This document shows, in pieces, positions 23,701 through 32,890 of a stretch of 64,000 bases of DNA. The number at the start of each line of letters is the position of its first letter. Within the stretch, counting starts at the first letter, position 1. The DNA is from Calliphora vicina (Eukaryota > Arthropoda > Insecta > Diptera > Calliphoridae), in NCBI RefSeq assembly GCF_958450345.1, contig NC_088784.1, forward strand, positions 40,796,278-40,860,277, in the 5' to 3' direction. A model generated the notes under the pieces. It saw nothing but the letters and a program-made list of their open reading frames with translations. It ran no database searches and was not told where the DNA came from. The translations under genes and the position numbers were made by a program.

Positions 23701-26700
23701 AAGAGATATTCCGTACGGTATACGAGATATAACCGTGCTAAAATATAGAAAATGTGATAAAAATCCACCTTGAGGAAAAAAAATTCGTATGGCCATTAAA
23801 TTAATACGGCAGGGGCTACTTTCACGTGCAATTGTCAGAATTGAGTCCCAAAATCATGTGTTGTACTGTGTAATACAATAATACAATTTTCTTTGTATGG
23901 AGATCCGATTTCGCCCATTTTTAACCAAAATTCCTATTGTGGTAAGGAATACATCTGTATTAAGCAGAGACTGAAAATAACGGGTTCACTTTCATTTCAA
24001 TGGTAAATTCTCATTCGCAGCCATTTAAAAATATTTTTTTGTGATATATCACTGAGAGAGTGATTTATTTGAGAACATTTTAGGTTTGGGGTTGAGTAAA
24101 ACAGAAAAGAAACACAAATAATCTGGATGAGTGATTTATAATTTATTTTTTTCGTAAAGGTCAGCTTGTGACTTTTATTTGAGAACATGAAAAATAAATC
24201 GCAAAAATGCATTTGATGCAAATCAACGCTTAAATATATAAAATTTATCAAAAGATTAATAACAATTTAAAAAAATTCTCATTTCTGTTACTCAGACTCC
24301 ATTACTTCATACTTATCATTTTATTTCCATAATTTGTTAACAATTACTAATAATATGTTATTGTATGTAAATAAAAGAGAAAGTAACAGTTATTAAGAAC
24401 AAGAACAAATGAATGGTTTGTCTCACACCAAACCATTAAAAAACAACAAAAACGAATAAATGTCATACCAAACCATTTAAATAGAAATCATTTTATAACT
24501 GTTATTTTCAATGATTTATTTTTATCACAAAAATATAAATCACAATTTGGGTTTTTTGGTATATGGACGAGTTATTTTCGATCTTTGGTTTAAAGACATT
24601 ATTATTGAATAAATATTCAAAAATACACACATTTTCAGCCACCTACGTACCATGGTAACGAAATAAATCCTTCAATGTATTACGGATGTCTCTAATACAG
24701 TTCACCAGATATTTGATAATATCTATTTAATTTTCAGACAAATTTCATAAAATTACAAATAAAAACTTTCGGACAAAGTTTCAGCTAATTTCAGCCAAAC
24801 TGCGCACAATGATACCGAAGAAAATCCCACGAAGTTTTGCGTCTTTCACAATTAAAGTTCACAGTATTGTTCGAAACTTAAGCAACTTTTCCTTATAAAA
24901 TAATCAAAGTCTTATAAATTATTTTTAAATTGATTTTTTAATGAACTTGTGATTTTTTACAAAAAAAAAAAAAAAAATTATTGAAATAGTTCTTTAATTT
25001 TTGGTTGTTTCTGCACATTTGGTACCAATTATTTAGGGCGCGTACGCGTTTCGGAATGGCATTTAGGCTAACAATTATTGAACTTTTTAATAATGGCCAG
25101 TTTCAAATTTCTATAGCTAACAAATTGAGCATTAATAATTAATAATTTCGCGATTAATTAAAAAGTACAAGGCTACAGGAACAATAGTGGAACACAATAC
25201 AGGCGGTCATCCTAAGAAAATATCACCTCGATCAGATCGAATCTTCCGTTTTAAAAAAAACCTTTATTTCTTCCAAAGATGTTATGAGTGGTCTTAATCT
25301 AAGAAACGCATACTGACAAAGAAATATTTAAAAAAAGTGATTTGCCTAAATTAGTTTGGATTTTTAGGATTGTGGAAAAATTTAAAACAGATTTATTTAG
25401 AGACGAATCTAAATTTAACTTGTTAAATTCAGATGGTGTAAGCCACGTTAGTATACCGAAGGGAAATCGATTACATCCACGTTATTGTAAAGTCACAATA
25501 ATGCATGAAGAACTAAATGTAATGGTGTGCACATGCTTTTCAGCGTGTGGAGTTGGTCCTATTATTGAAATACAAACAAAAACATATCGTTTTTTCAGCC
25601 AATCACACGCTTCAATATGCCGAATATGAAATGCCACTTCGATCGGTTTTCAGCATAATAATGACCCCAAACACTCGTCGAAGTTGGTTAAAGATTGTTT
25701 ATTAGCTATTTGACCAGCTCAATCTGCAGACTTGAATCACATAGAGAACTTTTTCGGCATTTTAAAGCACAGGATCGGAACTCGCCGTTTTAGAAATACG
25801 CAGCAGCTGATGAATTGCTTAAAATCAGAGTAGGAATCAATACCAACCACATTACTAACAAATCTTATAGAATCTTTGCCAAAACGATGTGCGGATGTCA
25901 TAAGAAACGAATGGTATCATAGGAAGTACTGAAAGTTGCTTAAGTTTCGAACAGTAATATATTGAGTTAATTTTGTTTTGGTTTTATTATTGCTTTTCAT
26001 GAAATGGAATTCAACTTTTGTTCTTATTATTAGAATGTAGGTACATTATACAATATAAATTAAATGTCTTATATTTAATAAAACAATTTAAAAATAATAC
26101 ATACGACTTTGATTGTTTTATATGGAAAAGTTGCTTAGGTTTCGAACAATACTGTAAATATAGATTCGGATAGCGGAGTCGATATAGCTATGACCGGCTG
26201 TCTGTTGAGATCAACTTTTCTAAGCCCCAAAATAACATAAATATATCGGGTGTAGTCCTGATTCGGCTGAGATATGAGCAAAACAAGCATTTTTTACCTG
26301 TTTATAGGCAGTACAGATATCAAATGAAACGTATTTCAAAGTCCTTTTTAAAGGCGTATAGAAAGTCGGACCGATAATGTCTAAAAACCGGAATAATTTT
26401 TTTTTCAACACACATTTTTTCACCAAAAGTTATTTTTAAACTTTATCTAAAAGTATACTTTGGTGCAAGGCGTATTAACAAGGTGAGTGCGTCCCGGCAA
26501 CAAATACAACAATGCAAAAACAACAGGCAATTTGTTTTTGTTAAAATGTACGGTAAATGTCAAAATCAAGGCGAATTAAAATATTACTATGTTATTTACA
26601 ATAACAAATGTAAACATAAACAAAGTTTGACATATAGTGTACATAAAACCACAGCGAATTAAGAAACAGCTGATTTTATGCACTCACCTTGTTAATACGC

Positions 26701-28990
26701 CTTGCTTTGGTGAAGTCTATATACGATTCATCACCTCACTCTTACTTGTTATATTTATTTAAATATACATAATCAGTTGCAGTTTTGTTCTTTATATAAC
26801 TACATACTTATTTAAATTAAATTTTCATAAAGACTGAAAAAATGCAAAATATTTCAATTTAATAAAATAATTACTCCGAAATGTTATGTAATTTAATTTA
26901 ATAATTTTGAATCAATTTTGAATTATTTGATATGTTTTTTGCATTCGTTTAATATTATTCCTAGTCATAGAGAACAGACATAGAGCGGAAACTCTACTGT
27001 CAAAGACCTAACTCAACTCAGTTGTCAGAAACCTAAGTGGTGAGAATGTATTTGTAGAAAAAACTACGTTAAAACAAAAACACCACTCGTATGTGTGATT
27101 ATTTTGAGTAATTTTTTTGTTTGAGTTGTTTTCTAGTTTCCGCTCTATGTTCCTAGTTCTGAATTAAATTCTCACTCATTCATGTTGCTAGGTTTATTGT
27201 TATAGAACAGAATCGAAAGTTACCATTAGAAATAAGAAAAATTACCATTAAGTCCCCACTCATACATATGAATATTGTTTAACAGATAATACAACCTAAT
27301 TATTTTTACAGACGATGATCTTAATTTCATAATAAGCACAGACATTTTCACAAGTGAAGGCAACTGTGAAGACACCCAGCAATCCAATAACTCCGAAATA
27401 ATAATACCAAATGATATTGAACAACAGAACACTGTGACTTCTGAGACATCAACGCCACCAACAGCACCTAACCCGGTTTGCAAGCAAGATGGCGAATACT
27501 TCATCTGTCTTCTTTGTGAGATATCGCCACAATATGAACGTCACATTCTGATAGAACATTTTCAAACGTTTCACAATTCTAAATTTCATATGTGTGAACA
27601 GTGTCATCAGGGATTTGGAAAGCGACAGGACCTGAAAACACATACAGAGATCGGTCATATAATAAAGTGTGAGTATTGTGAACGTACATTCACCAATACT
27701 CGTTTGTATCGCATACACAAACGTATGCATTACAATAATACCAAACCATTCGAATGTCCTGTGTGCCAGAAAATGTATGTGTCCAAAGCGATTCTGGAAG
27801 AACACATGAACACGCATACTGGCGTAAGACCATTTAAATGCAGCGAATGTCCTAAAGATTTTGCCTCAAAATATACGCTGCATACACATATGAAAATACA
27901 CAAGGAACGGCCGCGGCCCTACCAGTGCGATCTGTGTGACAAACGGTTTTTGAATCAACAAAATCTGAATCAACATAAAAAATTGCATGTCTCAGTCAAA
28001 GCCTTCCAATGTGATGTGTGCAACAAGACATTCACCACTCAGCATAGTTTGCAAGTTCATAAAATAGTACATTCAGGCCAGAGGCCCTTTATTTGTCGCA
28101 TTTGTGGAAAGTCATTTGCGCGAAGGCCGGAAATCAAAGACCATGAACGCATTCATACCGGTGAGAAGCCATTTAAATGTGAATACTGTCCAATGGCCTT
28201 TGCCCAACGCACCAATTTGGCCAGTCACAAGAAGTCAACACATTTGAATGAGAAATTACACAAATGCGACCTATGTTTGCGGTCTTTTAAGCGCAAACGT
28301 TTATTAGATTATCATATACAGGCCATACATACGGGAGAACGGCCGCATAAATGTGAAATATGTGGAGCAGGGTTTGTCTATCCAGAACATTACAAAAAAC
28401 ACATGCTCATACACAGTGGCAAGAAGCCGTATGCATGCGAAGTGTGTGGCAAACAGTTCAACAGTCGTGACAATCGTAATGCCCATCGTTTTGTGCACAG
28501 TGATAAGAAGCCTTACGAATGTATGGAGTGTGGAGCGGGATTTATGCGCAAACCCCTCCTTCTAACACATATGAAGCAAACAAAACACATAAACGATACA
28601 ATCATTATAAATCAGCCACAATTTACTCAACAACAACCGATGGAAATTGGAAGCATCTCAACTAACTCTTCATCCGTAGATTACAATAATTTGCACGAGG
28701 ACGAATCGGAAATCGATGTCGACAATGATCTAAGGTCACAAGAGGTCTCCGATGAAACCCTCGAAAAAATCATATTCAAAGCAGAAGACTTATTGGCGGA
28801 GAATGTTTCAGTTTCATCGATTACAGACAAAGATGACGATGATGATGATGAAAATGTGATAACGGCCGTAGGTGATCATTTAATGAAAGGTGGTCTGGAC
28901 GATGTCAAATATTTGGAATTTGAAGATTTAGAACGTGATGGCCATCAAACCTTGACGTGGGTGAACATAGGAGGAGATGATAAAGTTTAG
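11618..28990 (+). CDS. ZAD C2H2 zinc-finger protein (complete gene)
   Basis: Four exons (11618-11788, 11843-12380, 12451-12555, 27312-28990) join in phase to 2493 nt, giving 830 aa. The N-terminus is a ZAD domain with zinc-binding cysteines C6, C9, C60 and C63 (CYLC and CDSC). An acidic linker follows to about residue 330. Then come one degenerate and twelve canonical C2H2 fingers, roughly residues 337-700, with TGEKP-type linkers. An acidic tail ends GGDDKV. ZAD-fingered proteins are an insect-expanded family of nuclear, sequence-specific DNA-binding regulators that dimerise through ZAD. I do not recognise the orthologue, so no symbol is given. Intron 3 spans 14.8 kb and houses the satellite. 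The polyadenylation signal AATAAA is at 29048-29053. The alternative that exon 4 is a separate gene starting at 27434 is unlikely, because the acceptor TTTTTACAG at 27311 joins in frame. Confidence 0.88.
11843..12380 (+). CDS. ZAD gene exon 2
   Basis: Begins LLCDSC, supplying the second cysteine pair, and finishes the ZAD with YESLEKRFSQLRERI. It then encodes a long acidic linker (for example EDLEYEED). The preceding intron is only 54 bases. The donor GTATGT starts at 12381. Confidence 0.9.
12451..12555 (+). CDS. ZAD gene exon 3
   Basis: A 105-base exon encoding a further acidic linker (YDVNADHIQQSDLII). Both junctions split codons after one base. The donor GTATGT at 12556 opens the 14.8-kb intron. 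Confidence 0.82.
12868..13014 (+). repeat. Mini-me/Helitron-like repeat, left end next to the satellite
   Basis: Begins AACAAGTAAGAGT and continues with TATATTCGGCCGTGCCGAA. The same opening is found inverted at 26735-26755, and a diverged form occurs at 2073. It directly abuts the satellite array, and the matching right end of the family lies past the other side of the array (20520-20850). Confidence 0.55.
13015..14849 (+). repeat. Satellite block 1 (forward spacers)
   Basis: Nearly all spacers read TCTTGTGTAGAACAACA on the plus strand, with single-base variants and one local flip near 13826-13840. Homogeneity is very high in the centre, suggesting recent local amplification. Confidence 0.9.
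14850..16936 (-). repeat. Satellite block 2 (inverted spacers)
   Basis: Spacers read in the opposite direction (TATTGTTATAGACAAGA and TGTTGTTCTACACAAGA on the plus strand). The switch on each side falls in a palindrome (about 14836-14849 and 16930-16943). A short island of forward units sits at about 14943-15035. The block holds an inverted copy of the variant block found at 17783-18020. Confidence 0.9.
16937..20287 (+). repeat. Satellite block 3 (forward spacers, higher-order duplication)
   Basis: Forward orientation again, mostly TCTTGTCTATAACAATA spacers. A variant-rich segment from 17508 to about 18000 recurs at 19145 to about 19637, exactly 1637 bases apart. Both copies share rare changes such as TATCGAAAATC and the truncated unit around TTGAGTATCTTGTGTATGAC. 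Confidence 0.9.
20520..20850 (+). repeat. Mini-me/Helitron-like repeat, right end, split by a MITE
   Basis: Contains the family's right-end phrases (TTGCAAACGGAATGACAAAT, then after the MITE GCCACTTATGATGAAGGGTA). It matches copies at 22370-22425 and 63050-63105. The 239-base MITE at 20574 interrupts it. Confidence 0.6.
20574..20812. mobile_element. hAT-type MITE, CAAGGCGTATTAAC family, copy 1
   Basis: A 239-base element with perfect 25-base terminal inverted repeats (beginning CAAGGCGTATTAACAAGG) and a perfect 8-base duplication TATATAGC (20566-20573, 20813-20820). By eye it is identical over its full length to copy 2 at 26466-26704, which indicates very recent movement. It has no coding capacity. 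Confidence 0.95.
20951..21140. mobile_element. hAT-type MITE, relative of the CAAGGCG family
   Basis: Ends CAAGGCGAAT and ATTCGCCTTG flank 190 bases. Flanking octamers ATGGGAGT and CTGGGAGT agree at seven of eight positions, consistent with an aged hAT target duplication. The interior shares AACAACAGGCAA and GTTTTTGT blocks with the 239-base family. Confidence 0.75.
21622..21854. mobile_element. Older MITE related to the CAAGGCG family
   Basis: Terminal inverted repeats CAATGCGAATTTATA and TATAAATTCGCATTG bound 233 bases. The interior resembles 20951-21140 (TGTGATTGTTG, AACAACAGGCAA). Flanks CTCTCTCT and CTGAAGAT do not match, so the duplication has decayed or the ends have been reshaped. 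Confidence 0.6.
22006..22425 (+). repeat. Mini-me/Helitron-like repeat, right half
   Basis: Carries the family's ordered blocks: ATATCTCAGCCATTTGTGG, the ACAGACGGACAGACGGACAT stretch, a TATATATAC run, ACAAACGGAATGACAAACTT and the terminal GTGAAGGGTATAAAA. This is the best-preserved right half in the window. It ends near 22425. Confidence 0.6.
22426..23035. other. Intronic stretch without features
   Basis: AT-rich sequence in which I see no gene, clear repeat or inverted ends. Confidence 0.5.
23036..23871. mobile_element. Fold-back element with arms over 300 bases
   Basis: Ends ACACAGTACAACA and the complement finishing at 23871. The left arm (23036 to about 23400) and right arm (about 23567 to 23871) are near-perfect inverted copies, sharing for example TACGGAACATACCTACCCG and CACGTGAAAGTAGCCCC. 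The left arm has about 40 extra bases after 23106, so the arms differ in length. The 94- and 61-codon open frames are mirror images of arm sequence, not genes. The superfamily is unknown and I see no clean target duplication. Confidence 0.75.
24861..26155 (+). mobile_element. Degenerate Tc1-like transposon
   Basis: About 1.3 kb long. The inverted ends start ACAGTATTGTTCGAAAC and match over about 31 of 32 bases, with TA on the right and CA on the left as the remnant of the TA target. Length, ends and content are typical of the Tc1 group. The transposase inside is broken. Confidence 0.85.
25056..25932 (+). pseudogene. Broken Tc1-like transposase
   Basis: N-terminal helix-turn-helix sequence is recognisable (MAFRLTIIELFNNGQF) after 25060. 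The first catalytic region is open at 25342-25629 (DESKFNLLNSDG), and the third acidic region is seen as PAQSADLNHIENFF near 25710-25755. The C-terminus LPKRCADVIRNEW is near 25880-25915. Stops and frame changes separate these pieces, so it is inactive. Confidence 0.8.
26157..26755 (-). repeat. Mini-me/Helitron-like repeat, inverted copy split by a MITE
   Basis: Complement of the family: TATAGCTATGACCGG for the GACGGACATGGC stretch, GGCTGAGATATGAG for the CTCATATCTCAGCC block, and ACTCTTACTTGTT at the outer end (26742-26754). The 239-base MITE at 26466 lies within it, as in the 20520-20850 copy. Confidence 0.55.
26466..26704. mobile_element. hAT-type MITE, CAAGGCGTATTAAC family, copy 2
   Basis: The same 239 bases as copy 1 at 20574-20812, with perfect inverted ends and its own perfect 8-base duplication CTTTGGTG (26458-26465, 26705-26712). 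Different target sites prove independent insertion rather than segmental duplication. Confidence 0.95.
26966..27149. mobile_element. hAT-type MITE, CATAGAG family, copy 2
   Basis: A 184-base element flanked by the perfect duplication TTCCTAGT (26958-26965, 27150-27157). It is homologous to copy 1 at 10201-10388 throughout, but its right end stops at CCGCTCTATG, whereas copy 1 continues for nine more bases to a second CTCTATG. Confidence 0.9.
27312..28990 (+). CDS. ZAD gene exon 4 (zinc fingers and C-terminus)
   Basis: Encodes the rest of the linker, a degenerate finger (ICLLC), twelve C2H2 fingers of the FxCxxC...HxxxH type and an acidic tail with DDDDDDE. It stops with TAG at 28988-28990. 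The last finger has an enlarged histidine spacing (HMKQTKH). Confidence 0.95.
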
Positions 28991-29047
28991 GTTGTTATAA
29001 GAATTTAATTTAATCTAATATTATTAAGTGATAACATTTTCCGAGAA

Positions 29048-29053
29048 AATAAA
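29048..29053 (+). terminator. Poly(A) signal of the ZAD gene
   Basis: AATAAA, 58 bases past the stop codon, followed by a T-rich stretch. It is the first canonical signal after the gene. Confidence 0.65.
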
Positions 29054-29554
29054 TGCTATTTTTATTATGTTATGAGATACAACATAAATTTCTAGTTTTT
29101 TTTTAACTCTGAAGTGGAATTCCACAAATTATGCAGATATGAATATGCTAGTTTCAGTAATATAGCAATAGAAAACAAACAAAAGACATTTCATGTTTTC
29201 TCTGGCTCTGTGAACCATTAAAAGTAGTTGTATAACGTCAAATTAACCTTGCGGTTCGATATTACTTTTTCGACAACTGCCATTTATTCCATATCTGTAT
29301 TAATCTGTATGGAATTCGTTGTATAGAATACGTACAATACTGTGCAGAATATTAGCAACAACGTTAGGATATATAAAAGATTTTTTTTTTTAGAATTCTT
29401 AAAAAGACGAAGAAGCATATAATCGTATGTCAAATTTTAACCAACTCTGAAATCTGTATTCAGAGATAGTTAAAAACAAATGCTACGACAAAAATAATGA
29501 TGACATTTTAAATGAAATTAAAGAAATATTTGTTGATGCTGTCGATTCTTTGTA

Positions 29555-30010
29555 GAGATTTCAAAATAAGTACGACAAGCTACGAGTTTTGGGTATGATG
29601 CTTCAACATGCCATATAATTCAACTTGTTTACACAATGTTCATTTTATGAATTGGAATGCCCAAGGTATAACAACTGAGTCAGCAACTACCCAGCTAGAA
29701 TACACATTGCATAAAAGGAAAATCGATATTATCCTTTTAAATGAGACTTTTTTAAAGTCTCATTCATAACTAGTACTGCTGAGAGCATTTCAATACAAGT
29801 TATGATTAATAGCAACCCTGTTATATTTACTTCAGCGTATTCCAGTTCACACTACCAATTTCAAGGCTGATTTGGAAAAACTAACTTATTTTTCTAACGA
29901 CTATTTTATATTTGGTGGCCTGAATTCTCAACTTACACTTTGGAATTATATGTATAATTCTGCTGGCAAGGAGTTGTTCAGCAACTGCCAACAATACAGC
30001 TAATACATAT
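29555..30010 (+). pseudogene. LINE endonuclease remnant
   Basis: Broken plus-strand frames encode endonuclease phrases of a Jockey/R1-type LINE: MNWNAQGI, KRKIDIILLNETFLKSH and GGLNSQLTLWN (from the GDLN region). Stops and frame shifts make it inactive. Confidence 0.65.
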
Positions 30011-30480
30011 TGTTACGAAATTGTATTTGAATTCAAATACAACGGTTTCTAACGGATGTTCTCAACTTGCATCATGTTTCTCAACATTTCTATTTCTGGA
30101 GACTTCTAATTGTGGACAATGTTGTTTATCTGTGGATATTATTAACATAGTTGTGGAACATTCAACATTGTATAAAAGCTTTGAGTTGATCATTGTAGAA
30201 ATAGAACATTCTTGATGCTACTGGAAGGAAGATGGCGCTATGTATAAATAGTGGCAGCGGTTGCCATCGAGGTTAGTAGATCATAGTTGCTGTTAGAATT
30301 AACATCAATTGCATTGCTAGTGTATTATTGTACATTATAAACTGTGCAATATAAGTGTGTGTATTAAAACACAGAGTGACTATTTAAACTGTTGTTGTGT
30401 ACAATTGAATAAACAGTTCAATCATGAATAAAAAATTCGCGGGAGTTTTTATTCATGATTGGGCTGAAAGATTTGTTACA
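30011..30480 (+). mobile_element. Candidate solo LTR
   Basis: 470 bases beginning TGTTACG and ending TTACA, with a TATAAATA box near 30243 and AATAAA at 30408. A perfect 14-base stem (ATCATGAATAAAAA with its complement, 30421-30459) lies near the 3' end. These are LTR-like features, but I found no target-site duplication and no flanking internal region, so the call is tentative. Confidence 0.45.
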
Positions 30481-31146
30481 ATTTTAAAATACTAAACAGC
30501 TTTTATTTGCAATCAAAAGTATCCGGTTTATTTAAAGGAAATAAACCACCGTTTTTAAAATATATTACCCAACTGAATATATTCGCTTTGGATAAACATT
30601 GAGAAACTTCAAAATATTTTACAGTCATACCATGTACCAGTTTCTTGTGTTATTTCTGGACATGTTAAAAATATGACATATTCAGTTCCTCTGTGTTATC
30701 GTGAAGACGGGTCAGTAATAGGGTGAACCTCAACCACTCACTTTTAGAAAAAATCAATTTTAATTTCAAATTGGGTCAAATTTGACCCGAAGACCGTGTG
30801 AAGGGTTAAAGAAGTAATCAAAATTGGAAGTAAAAAGTATTTAAGCGTTTTAAAAAGGATTATTTTTGTTATTAGAACTGGTTTGGTTTTAATAACTATT
30901 ATTTTAATAAATAATACTTTTTTTTTATTCTTATTTCTAGGTGTTTTAATATATTGCCAAAAAACAGGTTAACCGGTTATTATTAAAAACCCGAAACCGG
31001 TTTATATTAAATTGCAATTTTTCGAATAAACCGAAACCCGGTTTCTAAAAAATGCCGAAGAATCGATCACCCTAGTCAGTAATCAGGTGCTGGGTGGATA
31101 ATGAAATTAGGTGTCAGAACATTGACCAACCTGTTATTAATGCAGG
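30481..31146 (+). pseudogene. Unrecognised open frame split by a hAT-like element
   Basis: If the insertion at 30719-31074 is removed with one copy of its duplication, a single frame runs from about 30490 to 31145 with one stop. It includes SGLFKGNKPPFLKYITQL, VPVSCVISGHVKNMTYS, and across the insertion VPLCYREDGSVIRCWVDNE. It may be transposon or host coding sequence; I do not recognise it. Confidence 0.4.
30719..31074. mobile_element. hAT-like non-autonomous element
   Basis: A 356-base element with short inverted ends TAGGGTGA / TCACCCTA, flanked by the perfect 8-base duplication GTCAGTAA (30711-30718, 31075-31082). The interior is AT-rich with AACCGGTT-type blocks. No transposase is seen. 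Confidence 0.88.
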
Positions 31147-31999
31147 TAATCTTGACTTTTATTTTAATAAATTAATATCTATAGATTAATCGAGCAAATC
31201 GGTTAATCGAGCAAATAATTAATCGGGGTTTAGATTTAATCGGTTAATAATCGGTTAATTTTAAATTATTCGATTAACCGAATAATTTATATTTAAGTTA
31301 CAAACTGAAAATAAAACCACGAATTTTGTGTATTTATTTAAGTATTTTATTAATAAAAAGAACAAAAACATAAAAATAAACAAAACATAACAATTCAGCC
31401 AAAAACTAAATAATTTTACTGAGTTTTAATAAAACTCGACTTGGAAAAAACTCTCTCGCTGATTGTAGATGTTGGAAAAATAGAAAATAATAGGGTTTTT
31501 ACACTTACGTACATTTTGGCGAAACGTATGGAAGATGTTGAAAACTTGAAAGATTTGTTCACACTTGCAACATCCACCATCAGTAAAATTGCAAAAATAT
31601 TAAAAATCATATTGTTTTCATGAAATCAAAATGAATTGAGACTGGTTTTATTTGAAAATCGGCAATTTTGAATTATTCGAACAGTTAATCGATTGAATAT
31701 CCTACTAGATACCATATTAATACTTATAACAAATCCAGATATTCCTTTATATATTTGGATTCTTTTGTGTTTCTGACATGTTTGTACATCATAAAACCTC
31801 TAAACTTCCATAGATTTTTTGGAAATGACCTAGAGCTAGTTTTTTACTTGTTAGTTAAACATAGTTTAACATGCGGTTAAGTTAAATATGAAACACTTAT
31901 AGCCGGCCTTTAGCTAAATATTGTGTTTGTCACTAATAGATTACAAGCATTAATTAAAATCATCATAAGAATTCGTTGTTTTCTTAATATTTTGTTGCA
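31147..31999. other. Repeat-like AT-rich stretch
   Basis: Contains repeated CGATTAACCGAATAA-type blocks (31173-31290 and 31670-31700) and a short palindrome GTTAAACATAGTTTAAC near 31855. It is probably decayed DNA transposon sequence. No gene seen. Confidence 0.4.
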
Positions 32000-32890
32000 T
32001 ATCAATTATTTCTAATAACAGCATCAAATCTTTTCGGGATTGAATTTAACAAACTTTCGCATGTAGATCGGGAAATTGCATACCATACTTCCTGAATTTT
32101 CTGCCAAAGTTCTTCCTTGTTTTTCAATTTTTCAGGTCCAAGTTTGTCTTTTACTATTTTCCATAGGATTTAAGTCTGGTTATTCACCCCTATCGCGAAT
32201 CAACATTTCACATGAAATATTTTCCCTTTTCCTTTTTTCGTTCATCATGAAAAAAATTCCCCTTGTTGTGAAATTTTTAGATGGAATTTTGTAAACAATA
32301 AACAGCTGTTACGAACAAAATCAACTATTGTGAATGTAAAGTTCATCATGATATTCCCGATAGCAATTTACCCTTCGAGGGAAATGAATATTTCATGGGA
32401 ACAAAATTTCACATGTTATTGCCGATTAGGGTGATTGAGACGGCCATTCCATAACATGAATTTTGTTATATAAAAACCATTTTTTGGCAAGACCTGATGT
32501 GTGCTTTGGGTCATTATCTTGCTGGAAGATTCATTTTAAGGGCATATTCCATTCTGCATGTGGCTTTATAACATTCTCCAAAATATTTACATACAAGTGC
32601 TTATCCATATTTTCTTTAATCCAATAAATTGGACCAACGCAATACCATGAAAAGCATCCCCATATAATAATATTTCCCCAACCATGTTTAAACGTTTTTG
32701 GTTTTTGCCATTTTTTGGACGTATAACCCATGTCTTATCATCACTACCAATTAAATTAATGGTCGTTTCGTCCGTCCACAACACATTTTGCCACTTCTTT
32801 ATATTTTCTGGCCCACACCAATCCTTTTCCATATTATATAAAAAAAACCTTTTTAATAAATTTTTTAAACTTTTTCTTACAGTTGGGCTT
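32000..32890 (-). pseudogene. Second Tc1-like transposase remnant, split by a MITE
   Basis: Minus-strand frames encode NVLWTDETTINLIGSDDKTW (first catalytic block), GNIIIWGCFSWYCVGPIYWI, DNDPKH-type sequence near 32500, VMEWPSQS and then, past the insertion at 32184-32434, PDLNPMEN and a C-terminus (RFDAVIRNN). Frameshifts separate them. The sequence differs from the Tc1 copy at 24861, so it is another family. Confidence 0.75.
32184..32434. mobile_element. MITE inside the Tc1 remnant
   Basis: About 251 bases with imperfect inverted ends TCACCCCTATCGCGAATC and TCACCCTAATCGGCAATA. It interrupts the transposase between SQS and PDLNP, so the insertion site is precisely defined by the host reading frame. 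The target duplication is not clear. Confidence 0.65.

Larger units (their letters stand above)
12556..27311 (+). other. Giant third intron of the ZAD gene
   Basis: A 14.8-kb intron made largely of repeats: the 31-base satellite (13015-20287), MITEs, a fold-back element, a dead Tc1 element and mini-me-like repeats. Splice sites at both ends are good matches. No nested gene was found in it. Confidence 0.8.

Noticed and set aside
23242..23748. Open frames of 94 and 61 codons on opposite strands encoding similar peptides
   Set aside because: They are mirror images produced by the arms of the fold-back element and match no family.
27434..28990. Exon 4 of the zinc-finger gene as a stand-alone gene starting at 27434
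   Set aside because: The frame is open upstream to a good acceptor at 27311 and joins exon 3 in phase, giving the usual ZAD-plus-fingers architecture. Transcript data could still revive this.
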